64,000 bases of DNA from Fructobacillus broussonetiae (GTDB lineage: Bacteria > Bacillota > Bacilli > Lactobacillales > Lactobacillaceae): positions 1-64,000 of the forward strand of contig NZ_JAAMFK010000002.1 of the NCBI RefSeq assembly GCF_018437275.1, in the 5' to 3' direction. Shown one piece after another: positions 8,210 to 17,979 of this stretch; position 1 is the stretch's first letter; every line of letters starts with the position of its first letter. A model generated the notes under the pieces. It ran no database searches. It had not been told where the DNA came from and saw nothing but the letters and a program-made list of their open reading frames with translations. A program made the translations under genes and the position numbers.

Positions 8210-9460
8210 ATGTTAGCAAAATGGCAAGAACAAGGCTTTTTAACAACAGTGAACGATAGCCAAAAAGGAAACGTGAACACGGTCATGGTGGCCTTTGCTC
8301 GTCCCGCTAAGAAGGGGCAAACGACTGAACGCGCCCTTTTATCCTACCTGCTGGCCGTCTGCTCCAAAACGTATCAAAACCAACAGGAAGTGTCTCAGAA
8401 ATTGATGGACCTTTACGGCGCAACATACGCCGTCAAAGTATTATCGTATGGGGATCAAAATCTGCTACTTCTTTCATTGACCTTTGTTAAAGAAGAGCTT
8501 TTGAAAGATGAAAACTTGGTTCAAGCGGCCTTGGACTTCTTGAAGGATATGCTTTTTGGCTTTGATTTGGACCTGTTAAAGTCAGAACCGGACATGGTTG
8601 AAGCGGAACGGAAAAATCTAAAACAGGCCATTCTATCCCGTTTGGATGATAAGGTGCAGCTAGCACTTGATGAAGCACGTAAACTCGTCTTCGTCGATAA
8701 GAGCTTGCAGGAAAGTATCTTGGGGGATGTGAAGACCTTGGATTCTTTGACACTTTCTGATTTAAAGCGGGCTTACGAGGACATGCTGACTGAAGATACC
8801 CGTCTCTTTTCTTGCTCTGGCTCCTTAGATAAAGACGTGCTTCAGCAGAATCTGAGAACTTGGCCAGATCAAGAAAATGAACAGGCCGTTCGCTACGCTG
8901 AAAAAGGGGAGTTAGCTTCCTTTTCATCGAAAGCCATCGAAAAGGAAGGCCTCGGACAAGCGGCCTTGATTATGAACTATCAGCTCCACTTTAACCAAGA
9001 GGAGCTTGGGTCACTCGTCGTGTTGAACGCGCTGTTCGGTGGAACGGCAGCGAGCCGACTCTTTCGTGAAGTTCGCGAAAAGCAAAGTCTCGTCTATAAC
9101 ATCTCATCGCGTCTTCAAGCCGATTTGAACCTGATGACGGTCGTGGCTGAATGTCCTAAGGACAAGGTGGATAAGGTTAAGGTTTTGGTTAACCAAGAGT
9201 TGGATGACTTAGCTAATCAGAATATCTCAGATGATGAGTTGAATCGTGCCAAGCAGGCCGTCTTGAATGATCGCCTCATTCGTCTTGACTCACCAACTTT
9301 TGTGAATCTGGAAGCGCTGCTCAAGATGCTTCAGAAAGAACCGCTGGATAACGAACAACTTCTGAATGCTGTAAAAAGTGCTAGTTCTTCCTCATTGGCA
9401 GACTTAGCCACCCGGATTAAGGCACAAAGTACATTTGTTTTGTCTGGAAAGGAGGCCTAA
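8210..9460 (+). CDS. M16 family peptidase-like protein, inactive subunit (YmfF/YfmF type)
   Basis: This 416-residue M16-fold protein lacks the HxxEH zinc motif, as expected for the non-catalytic partner of the gene that follows. It carries the C-terminal half landmark RLFREVREKQSLVYNIS. Such pairs lie upstream of rodZ-pgsA-recA in many Firmicutes, and the pair has been linked to elongation factor P modification. ATG at 8210 follows TAGGAG (8197-8201); a TTG at 8141 would add 23 residues but has no ribosome binding site. Confidence 0.85.
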   Translation: MLAKWQEQGFLTTVNDSQKGNVNTVMVAFARPAKKGQTTERALLSYLLAVCSKTYQNQQEVSQKLMDLYGATYAVKVLSYGDQNLLLLSLTFVKEELLKDENLVQAALDFLKDMLFGFDLDLLKSEPDMVEAERKNLKQAILSRLDDKVQLALDEARKLVFVDKSLQESILGDVKTLDSLTLSDLKRAYEDMLTEDTRLFSCSGSLDKDVLQQNLRTWPDQENEQAVRYAEKGELASFSSKAIEKEGLGQAALIMNYQLHFNQEELGSLVVLNALFGGTAASRLFREVREKQSLVYNISSRLQADLNLMTVVAECPKDKVDKVKVLVNQELDDLANQNISDDELNRAKQAVLNDRLIRLDSPTFVNLEALLKMLQKEPLDNEQLLNAVKSASSSSLADLATRIKAQSTFVLSGKEA

Positions 9461-9461
9461 A

Positions 9462-10724
9462 ATGACCCTTACAACAGATCAATTTACGTTTAAAACAGCG
9501 GACGGCCTCACGGTTAACTTGATTGAAAAAACTGGCTACAAACAAGTTATCGGTGCGATTACAGCCCGTTTTGGTTCCTTACAAAACGCTTTTGAAGATG
9601 AAAGTGGAAAGCTCGTTTCGGTACCTGCTGGAACGGCTCACTTCCTGGAACATAAGTTGTTCGACAAGGAGGACGGGGATGCGCTGGTCGGCTTTCTCGA
9701 CCGTGGCGCTGATGCGAACGCCTTTACGTCAAACACGGCGACTTGCTACTACTTCACGGCTACCAGCCAGTTGAAGGAAAACTTGGACCACCTGATGACT
9801 TTCGTTGAAGAACCCTATTTCACCGAAGAGAAGGTGGCTCGGGAAAAGGGCATCATTGAAGAAGAAATTGCTTCCTACGAGGATGATCCATTCTGGATGC
9901 TCTACCAGGGGATTTTGAAAACAGCTTATCCTGAATCAGCGATTGGTGAAGACATTGCCGGCAGCAAGGAAAGCATCGCAACGATTACGCCGGAACTGCT
10001 TTACGACGTCTATAATCACTTTTATCAACCGAAGAACCTCGTGCTCACGGTTGTCGGTGACTTCGACCAGACGGAATTGAAGCACTTTATTGAACAAAAG
10101 CAGGCATCTTTTTCTAAGAAAACATTACCGCTTATCAAGTCAGAACCGTCCCAGGCCGTTTCTTCGGTACCGGGAGAAACCGTGAAGAGCTATCCAATCA
10201 GTCAACCAAAGTTGGCCCTACTTGCTAACTTACCTTTCAACACGTTCCCGCTTTCTGGAGAAGACCGTGTGAAGGAGCGCTTAATGGCCGAATTCGCCTT
10301 TGACCTTATTTTCGGGGAGCAGACGGATTGGTACCAAAAGCAGTATCAAAACGGCGTGTTAGGTGATGATTTCGACTACGAAATCGAAAGCAGCGGTCCC
10401 TACTTTTTTGTTACCTTCTTTTCGGCTGGAGAAAATGTTGACCAGCAGATTGAAACCATTCAAAAGCGGTTGGCGGAAGCAAAAGACGTCATTGCCCGGT
10501 CCGAATCGGACTTTTCTAGATTAAAGAAGGCCTTAATAGGTGAGAATTTAATCGCTTCAGACCGGCTTTCTAAGCTCGCCCTAGACGAGGATTTAGCCTT
10601 GTACGGTCTAAGTTACTCTGATAAAATGAGACTAATAACACAGTTTTGTTTCTGTGATATCGAAAATTACGCTCAGCGGGCCTTTAACGAGGTTGCGTTG
10701 ACACGCTTTATGATAAAGAAGTAG
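9462..10724 (+). CDS. M16 family zinc peptidase (YmfH type)
   Basis: The 420-residue protein has the inverted zinc motif HFLEH (about residue 60) and a downstream Glu region IIEEEIASYEDDP that supplies the third ligand, so it should be the catalytic subunit of the pair. GGAGG at 9451-9455 overlaps the end of the preceding gene and fixes the start at 9462. It acts in the cytoplasm; the substrate is not certain. Confidence 0.88.
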   Translation: MTLTTDQFTFKTADGLTVNLIEKTGYKQVIGAITARFGSLQNAFEDESGKLVSVPAGTAHFLEHKLFDKEDGDALVGFLDRGADANAFTSNTATCYYFTATSQLKENLDHLMTFVEEPYFTEEKVAREKGIIEEEIASYEDDPFWMLYQGILKTAYPESAIGEDIAGSKESIATITPELLYDVYNHFYQPKNLVLTVVGDFDQTELKHFIEQKQASFSKKTLPLIKSEPSQAVSSVPGETVKSYPISQPKLALLANLPFNTFPLSGEDRVKERLMAEFAFDLIFGEQTDWYQKQYQNGVLGDDFDYEIESSGPYFFVTFFSAGENVDQQIETIQKRLAEAKDVIARSESDFSRLKKALIGENLIASDRLSKLALDEDLALYGLSYSDKMRLITQFCFCDIENYAQRAFNEVALTRFMIKK

Positions 10725-10728
10725 AAAT

Positions 10729-11577
10729 ATGGTTGAAAAATTAACAAGTGAAGTTCGGGAACAATTAAAAGAAGCTCGCGAAAAGAAGGGCTACTCTTTT
10801 GAAGAGCTTGGTGAAATTACCAAGATTCAACCCAAGTTCTTGCAAGCAATCGAAGAAGATGATTCGGATGTTTTACCTAGTCCGTTTTACACGCGTGCCT
10901 TTGCTAAGAAGTTTGCCCAGGCCGTTGACTTGAATCCGGACGACCTCTTTGAAGAAGTGGACTTCGATCCATACGTCGCTTCTGATTTGACGTATGCCCA
11001 CCGTGATGAAGACGGGATTGTTCGTGCCGGTGTAAACTCAACGGAAACGTTTAAGTCACGCTTCCGTGGCTTTATTCCAAAGATTTGGTTGGCCATCATC
11101 TTGGTTGCTGTTTTGGCCGTTGTATGGTTTGTGATTACACGTATCTCTGGTGGAAGCAATAACTCTTCTGATGATACGGTTCACGTTGCCTCATCCTCCG
11201 TTCCACAATCATCGTCTGTTTCATCATCCTCAGCAAACAACTTGAAGTTGGAGAATCCACAAACGGACAACAACGCCAAGAAGACCACATACAACGTGGC
11301 AAACTCTTTGACGCAGGGTCACAAGCTCGTGATTAAGGGTCAGGACAATGGTTCAACTTTGAAGGTGACGGACAACAACAATAAGGTCCTCTTCGAAAAG
11401 ACAATTGCAAAGGATGCAGAAGAAAGCGTTGATTTGCCAGCTAACACGGCAAACGTGACGGTCTTGGCTGGAAACATCACACACGTGAACATGACGTTGA
11501 ACAACCAACACGTGGATGTACCAAACTTGCCACAGAACACGACAACTTGGTCTGTCCTCTTTAACTTCAACAAGTAA
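10729..11577 (+). CDS. rodZ: cytoskeletal protein RodZ-like (YmfM)
   Basis: The 282-residue protein has an N-terminal helix-turn-helix domain (residues 6-75, LKEAREKKGYSFEELGEITKI), one membrane segment (about 119-137), a Ser-rich linker and a C-terminal DUF4115 beta domain. This is the RodZ layout, which links MreB filaments to the membrane. The gene sits between the M16 pair and pgsA as in other Firmicutes. No strong ribosome binding site is visible, suggesting coupling to the upstream gene. Confidence 0.88.
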   Translation: MVEKLTSEVREQLKEAREKKGYSFEELGEITKIQPKFLQAIEEDDSDVLPSPFYTRAFAKKFAQAVDLNPDDLFEEVDFDPYVASDLTYAHRDEDGIVRAGVNSTETFKSRFRGFIPKIWLAIILVAVLAVVWFVITRISGGSNNSSDDTVHVASSSVPQSSSVSSSSANNLKLENPQTDNNAKKTTYNVANSLTQGHKLVIKGQDNGSTLKVTDNNNKVLFEKTIAKDAEESVDLPANTANVTVLAGNITHVNMTLNNQHVDVPNLPQNTTTWSVLFNFNK

Positions 11578-11589
11578 GGAAGTAAACAG

Positions 11590-12165
11590 ATGAATTTACC
11601 AAATAAACTAACGATTTTTCGGATTATCTTGATTCCGGTTTTCATGATTTTGCTCTCATGGCCGGGTGAAGAAGCGGCCGTTTTCATGCCCCTTCCTGAA
11701 TGGAACTGGGTTGCCGCTGCATTGGTCTTTGCCATTGCTTGCATCACTGACTTCTTGGACGGACAAATTGCCCGTCGCCAAAAATTGGTGACAAACTTCG
11801 GTAAGTTCTTTGACCCATTGGCCGACAAGCTCTTGGTCATGACGGCTTTGATTTACCTCACGGCCTTCTTGCAAGTGCCAGCCTGGGTAACGACGGTTAT
11901 CGTTGTCCGCGAATTGGCTGTCACTGGGTTGCGTACTTTGATCGTTGAAAACAATGGCACGGTCTTGGCTGCTGCTTGGCCTGGTAAGATTAAGACCTTC
12001 ACGCAAATGTTTGCCATCCTCTTCTTGTACTTGAAGGATTGGCCGTTTGCTCTTGTTAACTTCCCACTCGGGGAAATCCTTTTGTACATTGCTGTGTTCT
12101 TCACCGTGTACTCAGGAATCGACTACTTCTGGCAAAACCGCTCGGTTTTTTCTGACGGATTATAA
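11590..12165 (+). CDS. pgsA: CDP-diacylglycerol--glycerol-3-phosphate 3-phosphatidyltransferase
   Basis: The 191-residue membrane enzyme makes phosphatidylglycerophosphate, the first committed step to phosphatidylglycerol. The CDP-alcohol phosphotransferase motif DG-x2-AR-x8-G-x3-D-x3-D is complete (DGQIARRQ through FFDPLAD). Several membrane segments follow. AAGGAAG precedes the ATG. The gene cinA, often between pgsA and recA, is absent. Confidence 0.95.
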   Translation: MNLPNKLTIFRIILIPVFMILLSWPGEEAAVFMPLPEWNWVAAALVFAIACITDFLDGQIARRQKLVTNFGKFFDPLADKLLVMTALIYLTAFLQVPAWVTTVIVVRELAVTGLRTLIVENNGTVLAAAWPGKIKTFTQMFAILFLYLKDWPFALVNFPLGEILLYIAVFFTVYSGIDYFWQNRSVFSDGL

Positions 12166-12184
12166 GCGCATTATGCGCTTTTTT
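12164..12184 (+). terminator. terminator after pgsA
   Basis: AAGCGC (12164-12169) pairs with GCGCTT (12175-12180), followed by a T-run; the stem overlaps the pgsA stop codon. Confidence 0.8.
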
Positions 12185-12213
12185 CGTTTAAATCTATAGA
12201 CGAAAAAGAAATG

Positions 12214-12227
12214 CGAACAAATGTTCG
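12214..12227 (+). promoter_or_regulatory. SOS operator (LexA/DinR box)
   Basis: CGAACAAATGTTCG is a perfect match to the Gram-positive DinR box CGAAC-N4-GTTCG. It lies just upstream of the -35 of the recA promoter, so recA is under LexA control. Confidence 0.9.
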
Positions 12228-12235
12228 AAAAACCC

Positions 12236-12264
12236 TTGCTTTTTCAAAAACATATCCGTACACT
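12236..12264 (+). promoter_or_regulatory. recA promoter
   Basis: TTGCTT (12236-12241) and TACACT (12259-12264) are 17 bases apart. The SOS box ends nine bases before the -35. Confidence 0.75.
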
Positions 12265-12290
12265 ATTTATAGACGAGAAGGAGTTTTCAA

Positions 12291-13406
12291 ATGGTAGCAA
12301 AGAAAACGAGTGACGCAAAAAAAGACGGCCGTCAGGCCGCGTTGAACGAAGCGCTCAAAAAAATTGAAAAAAACTTTGGTAAGGGATCCATCATGACGTT
12401 GGGTGACAACCAAACAACCCAAGTTGCCACTTCACCATCAGGTTCCGTTAAGCTGGACGTTGCCTTGGGTGTTGGTGGCTATCCTAAGGGCCGTATCGTG
12501 GAAGTATATGGACCAGAATCATCTGGTAAGACAACCATTGCCTTACACGCGGTTGCCGAAATCCAAAAGAATGGTGGAACGGCTGCTTACATCGATGCCG
12601 AAAACGCGTTGGACGTGAAGTATGCTGAAGCCCTTGGTGTTAAGAAGGACGAATTGTTTTTGTCACAGCCTGACACTGGTGAACAAGGATTGGAAATTGC
12701 TGATGCCTTGGTTCAATCTGGTGCTGTTGACATGGTTGTTGTTGATTCCGTTGCTGCTTTGGTTCCCCGTGTGGAAATCGAAGGTGAAATGGGAGACGCC
12801 CACGTTGGGTTGCAGGCCCGTTTGATGTCCCAAGCGCTACGTAAGTTGGCTGGAACGTTAAACCGTACTGGAACAATTGCCATTTTCATTAACCAGATTC
12901 GAGAAAAGGTCGGGGTGATGTTTGGTAACCCCGAAACCACTCCTGGTGGTCGTGCCTTGAAGTTCTACTCAACGGTTCGTTTGGAAGTGCGTCGTTCAAC
13001 GCAAATCAAGGATGGTTCTGATGTCACGGGTAACTTGACGAAGGTCAAGGTCGTAAAGAACAAGGTAGCCCCACCATTTAAGGTTGCTGAAGTTGATATC
13101 ATGTATGGAAAGGGTATTTCTCAAACTGGAGAGATCCTTGACTTGGCCGTTGACCAAGACATCGTTGATAAGGCTGGTTCATGGTATGCTTACCAAGGTG
13201 AACGAATTGGTCAGGGTCGTGAAAAGGCCAAGGAATACTTGGATGATCCTGAACATACAGCGCTACGTGAGGATTTGTACCGACAGGTACGTAACGCGTA
13301 TGGAATCGGTGATGAAGCCGCTACGGAAGCTGGTCCTGATGAAACGGACCAAGCTGACAAGACAGCTTCAAACGATGACGGTTTGACCGACGAGCCAATC
13401 ATTTAA
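12291..13406 (+). CDS. recA: recombinase RecA
   Basis: The 371-residue protein carries Walker [10 protein letters not shown], the IDAENALD block, Walker [10 protein letters not shown] and loop L2 around [14 protein letters not shown]. It forms filaments on single-stranded DNA for homologous recombination and LexA cleavage. The acidic C-terminal tail is typical. GAGAAGGAG lies seven bases before the ATG, and the SOS box upstream predicts damage induction. Confidence 0.98.
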   Translation: MVAKKTSDAKKDGRQAALNEALKKIEKNFGKGSIMTLGDNQTTQVATSPSGSVKLDVALGVGGYPKGRIVEVYGPESSGKTTIALHAVAEIQKNGGTAAYIDAENALDVKYAEALGVKKDELFLSQPDTGEQGLEIADALVQSGAVDMVVVDSVAALVPRVEIEGEMGDAHVGLQARLMSQALRKLAGTLNRTGTIAIFINQIREKVGVMFGNPETTPGGRALKFYSTVRLEVRRSTQIKDGSDVTGNLTKVKVVKNKVAPPFKVAEVDIMYGKGISQTGEILDLAVDQDIVDKAGSWYAYQGERIGQGREKAKEYLDDPEHTALREDLYRQVRNAYGIGDEAATEAGPDETDQADKTASNDDGLTDEPII

Positions 13407-13439
13407 AATATATGAATTGAAAATCAAATATATTTAAAA

Positions 13440-13465
13440 AAAGACGTCTAGGACGTCTTTTTTTG
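13440..13465 (+). terminator. terminator after recA
   Basis: A perfect 9-bp stem (13440-13448 with 13452-13460), three-base loop and a run of seven T. Confidence 0.88.
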
Positions 13466-13588
13466 TTATAATGGCCTTGTCCTTTACGACTTTGATTGTT
13501 TGTCCGATAAAGATAAAACCTTTGGATGTTTAGGACATTTTTTCTGTTGTTAGTACATCTTTTGCACTCATTGGGAGAAAAAACGCTC

Positions 13589-14479
13589 ATGCAAAGATCG
13601 CATCGTGGGTCCATTATTGCGACCCTTGTCGTCGTTTTGTTCGCTGGCCTTTTGGTATTTGCTTACCAACATCGAGACAGCGGGCATAACAGTGCACCGA
13701 TCACAGCGGTTGGATCAACTGCACTACAACCATTGGTTGAAGCAGCCGGAGAAGACTTCCAAAGGTCTAATCCAGGTACTTCTGTCACTGTCCAAGGTGG
13801 TGGTTCAGGTACTGGTCTGTCACAGATTGCTCAGGGAGCTGTTTCTCTGGGAAACTCTGATTTGTACGCTGAAGAGAAGAAGGGGATTGATACCAAGAAT
13901 TTGGTCGATCACCGAGTTGCTGTCGTGGGAATTGTTCCCATCATGAATCAGGGGACTGGTGTTACCAACTTAACTCAGTCACAGTTAACTGACATTTTCA
14001 CTGGAAAAGTCAAAAACTGGAAAGAAGTAGGTGGTAAGGACCAAGAGATTGTTTTGGTTAACCGTGCTGCTGGTTCTGGAACTCGTGCCGCCTTTGAAAA
14101 GTGGGGCATGAACGGTGCTCACTCAAAGGAAGCGCAAGAACAAGATTCATCAGGTATGGTCAAGTCCATTGTGAAGACAACGCCGGGCGCCATCTCATAC
14201 GTGGCTTTTGCGTATAAGTCTAACGATGTCACGATGGCCAAGGTAAATGGCGTTGAACCAAGCAACGAAAACGTTGAAAACGGTTCATACCCTCTTTGGT
14301 CATACGAACATATCTACACGAACGGTAAGGGCAATGCCCAAGTTCAAAAATTCTTGGAATACATGGAAAGTGAATCTTTCCAGAAGAAGTATGTCGAAAA
14401 GCTCGGCTACATTTCCATGAACAAGATGAAAATTGACCGTGACCTAAACGGACACGTTACGTTAGTGCAAAAGGGATAG
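13589..14479 (+). CDS. pstS: phosphate ABC transporter substrate-binding protein
   Basis: The 296-residue protein has the PstS phosphate-site motifs AVGSTALQPLVE, GGGSGTGLSQIAQG and NRAAGSGTRAAFE. The N-terminus has a membrane segment (about residues 9-25) but no cysteine for lipid attachment. ATG at 13589 is preferred because GGGAG precedes it; an in-frame ATG at 13526 would add 21 unrelated residues. TATAAT at 13467-13472, within the recA terminator region, may be part of the promoter. It captures phosphate for PstCAB. Confidence 0.93.
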   Translation: MQRSHRGSIIATLVVVLFAGLLVFAYQHRDSGHNSAPITAVGSTALQPLVEAAGEDFQRSNPGTSVTVQGGGSGTGLSQIAQGAVSLGNSDLYAEEKKGIDTKNLVDHRVAVVGIVPIMNQGTGVTNLTQSQLTDIFTGKVKNWKEVGGKDQEIVLVNRAAGSGTRAAFEKWGMNGAHSKEAQEQDSSGMVKSIVKTTPGAISYVAFAYKSNDVTMAKVNGVEPSNENVENGSYPLWSYEHIYTNGKGNAQVQKFLEYMESESFQKKYVEKLGYISMNKMKIDRDLNGHVTLVQKG

Positions 14480-14486
14480 ATCAATA

Positions 14487-15410
14487 ATGGATTTAATCAC
14501 TGAAAAAATTAAAAAGACGTCCTTATCAACAAAGCAGGATCGCTTTGGAAAGGCCATCTCAATTTTGGCCTTGCTCTTCATTGCGGCCATTGTGGTGATG
14601 ATTTTTGCTTTTGTCATCACACGAGGCTTTGCGACGTTTACAAGCAATAAAATTAACGTTTTTGATTTCTTATTTGGTACCAACTGGAACCCAAGCGTGG
14701 TCGATAAAAAGACCGGATTGCCTGGGGTCGGAGCGGCGCCACTTATTATCGGTTCTCTTGCAGTTACTTTCTTGGCTGCCTTGATTGCCACCCCCTTCGC
14801 GATTGGTACAGCGGTCTTTATGACCGAAGTTGCCAAGAAGAGAGGGGCAAAGATTATGCAACCAGTCATTGAATTGCTGGTTGGAATTCCTTCTGTTGTT
14901 TACGGTGTAATCGGGTTGACGGTTGTTGTCCCATTCGTTCGTAGCATCTTTGGAGGAACTGGTCTGGGGATTCTTTCCGGAACCATCGTTCTCTGCGTCA
15001 TGATTCTACCAACCATCACTTCCATGACGGTTGATACCTTGAAGGCCGTTCCACGCCACTACCGTGAATCGGCATTGGCCATCGGTGCAACCCGTTGGCA
15101 GATGATTTATAAGGTTATTTTGCGAGCAGCGACACCTGGTATTTTGACGGCCATCGTTTTCGGTATGGCCCGTGCCTTCGGTGAAGCTTTGGCCGTTCAA
15201 ATGGTCATTGGAAACGCGGCAAATATGCCTGAATCATTGGTATCACCATCCGCCACGTTAACTTCTGTGTTGACGATGGGAATTGGAAACACGGTCATGG
15301 GCTCACTTCAAAACAATGTTCTCTGGTCGCTGGCCATGATCTTGTTGTTGATGTCCCTTGTCTTTAATATTTTGATTCGTTGGATTGGAAGTAAAGGAGA
15401 GTTGAAGTAA
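14487..15410 (+). CDS. pstC: phosphate ABC transporter permease PstC
   Basis: The 307-residue permease has six predicted membrane segments and the PstC block ELLVGIPSVVYGVIGL, with an EAA-type loop (YRESALAIGATRWQMI). It starts seven bases after pstS and overlaps the pstA start by one base. Confidence 0.94.
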   Translation: MDLITEKIKKTSLSTKQDRFGKAISILALLFIAAIVVMIFAFVITRGFATFTSNKINVFDFLFGTNWNPSVVDKKTGLPGVGAAPLIIGSLAVTFLAALIATPFAIGTAVFMTEVAKKRGAKIMQPVIELLVGIPSVVYGVIGLTVVVPFVRSIFGGTGLGILSGTIVLCVMILPTITSMTVDTLKAVPRHYRESALAIGATRWQMIYKVILRAATPGILTAIVFGMARAFGEALAVQMVIGNAANMPESLVSPSATLTSVLTMGIGNTVMGSLQNNVLWSLAMILLLMSLVFNILIRWIGSKGELK

Positions 15411-16297
15411 TGAACGCAAAGACTGCTGACAAAGTCGCAACTGGCGTTATTTATGCCATTGCCGGCTCCGTGGCCCTCGTGTTGTTTGCCATGCTCGCCT
15501 TCATTTTGGTGCGTGGCTTGCCACACCTTTCATGGCACTTTCTAACGAGCGCCGCTCGCTCCTTTGAAGCCGGGGGTGGAATTGGAATTCAACTTTTTAA
15601 TTCCTTCTACCTCTTGATCTTAGCGATGTTAATTTCATTTCCAATCGCTTTGGGCGCTGCCATCTACTTAAATGAATACGCAAAGAAGAACAGCCTCTGG
15701 GTTTCCATCGTTCGAACATCAATCGAAGTGATGTCTTCACTTCCATCCGTTGTTGTTGGACTCTTTGGTTTCTTAATTTTCGTTGTGAAGTTCAAGCTTG
15801 GTTTCTCTATTTTATCTGGAGCCATTGCTTTGACGATTTTCAACTTACCAATTTTGACACGCTCAATCGAAACATCATTGAGTCAGATTCCAAACTTGCA
15901 GCGAGAAGCTGGTGCGGCCCTTGGGCTGTCTCGCTTTGAAACGGTGATTCACATCATCTTGCCAGCTTCCGTTCCATCAATTGTTACTGGAGTGGTTATC
16001 TCAGCAGGACGTGTCTTTGGTGAAGCGGCCGCATTGATTTACACGGCCGGTCAATCAGCTCCAACCTTGGACTTTACCGACTGGAACCCATTCAACATGG
16101 CGTCGCCACTGTCCCCATTTCGACCTGCTGAAACGCTCGCAGTTCACATTTGGAAGATTAACTCAGAAGGTATCATGCCTGATATCTCCGAAGTTTCTGC
16201 TGGTGCGTCTGCCGTTTTGATTATTGTTGTCTTGCTCTTCAATTTCTCAGCACGGCGACTCGGTCAACTTTTGTACAAGAAGTTAACGAAAGCGTGA
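15410..16297 (+). CDS. pstA: phosphate ABC transporter permease PstA
   Basis: The 295-residue permease has the conserved EVMSSLPSVVVGLFGF and LQREAGAALGLSRFETVI segments of PstA, with about six membrane segments. The ATG overlaps the pstC stop codon, indicating translational coupling. Confidence 0.94.
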   Translation: MNAKTADKVATGVIYAIAGSVALVLFAMLAFILVRGLPHLSWHFLTSAARSFEAGGGIGIQLFNSFYLLILAMLISFPIALGAAIYLNEYAKKNSLWVSIVRTSIEVMSSLPSVVVGLFGFLIFVVKFKLGFSILSGAIALTIFNLPILTRSIETSLSQIPNLQREAGAALGLSRFETVIHIILPASVPSIVTGVVISAGRVFGEAAALIYTAGQSAPTLDFTDWNPFNMASPLSPFRPAETLAVHIWKINSEGIMPDISEVSAGASAVLIIVVLLFNFSARRLGQLLYKKLTKA

Positions 16298-16304
16298 GGT
16301 TAAC

Positions 16305-17147
16305 ATGACGAAAAAAGGTCAAGATTTGAAGCCGGTTTCGGATTTTATCCCCGATAAAGCCCCAGACCGTTTTATCTATCAGATGAACGAAGACAAGCAC
16401 GAAGTGGCCTTGAAGACCGAAGGGCTTCAGGTTCGCTACGGCGATAAGTTAGCGTTGTCCGAAGGAGACCTCTCCTTTGAACGTTACAAGATTACGTCAT
16501 TAATTGGAGCTTCTGGTTCCGGTAAATCAACTTTCCTTCGTTCATTGAACCGAATGAACGATGGTGTCGCCAACGTTTCTGGAAAAATCATTTACCGTGA
16601 TTTAGACATTAATTCAAAAGACATTGATGTCTATGAAATGCGTCGTCACATCGGAATGGTTTTCCAACGTCCAAACCCGTTCGCTAAGTCCATCTACGAG
16701 AACATTACTTTCCCTTTGACTCGACGTGGAAAGTACACAAAGAATCAGCTTGATGAAATCGTTGAGACAACGTTGAAACAAGCCGCCCTTTGGGACCAGG
16801 TCAAAGACGAACTCGATAAGTCCGCCTTGGCTTTGTCTGGTGGACAGGCACAGCGTTTGGTCATCGCTCGCGCACTGGCGTTAAAGCCAGACATTCTCTT
16901 GTTGGATGAACCTTCATCAGCCTTGGATCCGATTTCTTCTGCACAATTTGAAGAAACGCTCCTTGAATTGAAGAAGTACTACACGATTATTATCGTGACG
17001 CACAACATGCAACAAGCTGCTCGTATTTCGGATTACACGGCTTTCTTCCACCAAGGAAAAGTCATTGAATACGATTTGACTCGTAAAATCTTTACTCGCC
17101 CAAAGGTCAAGTTGACCAACGATTATATTTCAGGTAATTTTGGATGA
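16305..17147 (+). CDS. pstB: phosphate ABC transporter ATP-binding protein, first copy
   Basis: The 280-residue ATPase has Walker [10 protein letters not shown], PstB-type MVFQRPNPF, signature LSGGQAQR and Walker [13 protein letters not shown]. It has about 30 extra N-terminal residues compared with the second copy. Two PstB paralogues in tandem are usual in lactic acid bacteria; they may form a heterodimer. Confidence 0.95.
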   Translation: MTKKGQDLKPVSDFIPDKAPDRFIYQMNEDKHEVALKTEGLQVRYGDKLALSEGDLSFERYKITSLIGASGSGKSTFLRSLNRMNDGVANVSGKIIYRDLDINSKDIDVYEMRRHIGMVFQRPNPFAKSIYENITFPLTRRGKYTKNQLDEIVETTLKQAALWDQVKDELDKSALALSGGQAQRLVIARALALKPDILLLDEPSSALDPISSAQFEETLLELKKYYTIIIVTHNMQQAARISDYTAFFHQGKVIEYDLTRKIFTRPKVKLTNDYISGNFG

Positions 17148-17911
17148 CAGAAGAAAAGCAAAGTATCTTAAAAACACGAAACGTGAAGCTCTGGTACGGA
17201 AATAAAGAAGCCTTACACGGCATCGATTTGGACTTTCCTAAAAAGGGAATCACCGCTTTGATTGGACCTTCCGGGTCCGGTAAGTCAACCTATCTGCGCG
17301 CCCTCAACCGGATGCACGATTTGGAAGACAACATCACGGTAACGGGTTCCTTTGACTTCATGGGGGAAGACATCTACGCGCCAACAACCGATACGGTTGA
17401 ATTGCGTAAGAAAATTGGAATGGTTTTTCAACAACCAAATCCCTTCCCATTCTCCATCTACGACAACGTCGCCTTTGGCTTGCGCCTTGCTGGGGTGAAG
17501 GATAAGGATGTCTTGGATAAGGCTGTAGAAGAATCTTTGAAGGCTGCCTCCATTTGGGAAGAAGTAAAAGACAACTTGAATAAGTCTGCTCTTGGTCTTT
17601 CCGGTGGTCAGCAACAACGTGTTTCCATTGCTCGAGTTTTGGCAACAAAGCCAGACCTTTTGCTCTTGGATGAACCAACGTCTGCTTTGGATCCGGTTTC
17701 TGCTCACAACATCGAAGAAACGTTGTTGGAGCTTCGTGACCAGTACGCCATGATCATCGTAACGCACTCACTTTCCCAAGCTTCCCGTATTTCTGACCAA
17801 ACCGCCTTCTTCTTGAACGGTGAAATGGTTGAAAAGGGTGATACGAGAAAGATTTTCATCGACCCTGAAAAGAAGGAAACGGCTGATTACATTTCTGGTC
17901 GCTTCGGTTAA
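17144..17911 (+). CDS. pstB: phosphate ABC transporter ATP-binding protein, second copy
   Basis: The 255-residue ATPase overlaps the first pstB by four bases. It has Walker [19 protein letters not shown], signature LSGGQQQR and Walker [13 protein letters not shown], all canonical. Confidence 0.95.
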   Translation: MTEEKQSILKTRNVKLWYGNKEALHGIDLDFPKKGITALIGPSGSGKSTYLRALNRMHDLEDNITVTGSFDFMGEDIYAPTTDTVELRKKIGMVFQQPNPFPFSIYDNVAFGLRLAGVKDKDVLDKAVEESLKAASIWEEVKDNLNKSALGLSGGQQQRVSIARVLATKPDLLLLDEPTSALDPVSAHNIEETLLELRDQYAMIIVTHSLSQASRISDQTAFFLNGEMVEKGDTRKIFIDPEKKETADYISGRFG

Positions 17912-17979
17912 GAAACACTTTGAAGACATAATGCCAGCATGGCGAAATTGCGTTATCCTGGATATGAAAGGACATTACT

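Noticed and set aside
13473-13588. Pho box before pstS
   Set aside because: TTTACG and ATTGTT are seen but not as the regular 11-base repeats needed for PhoP binding.
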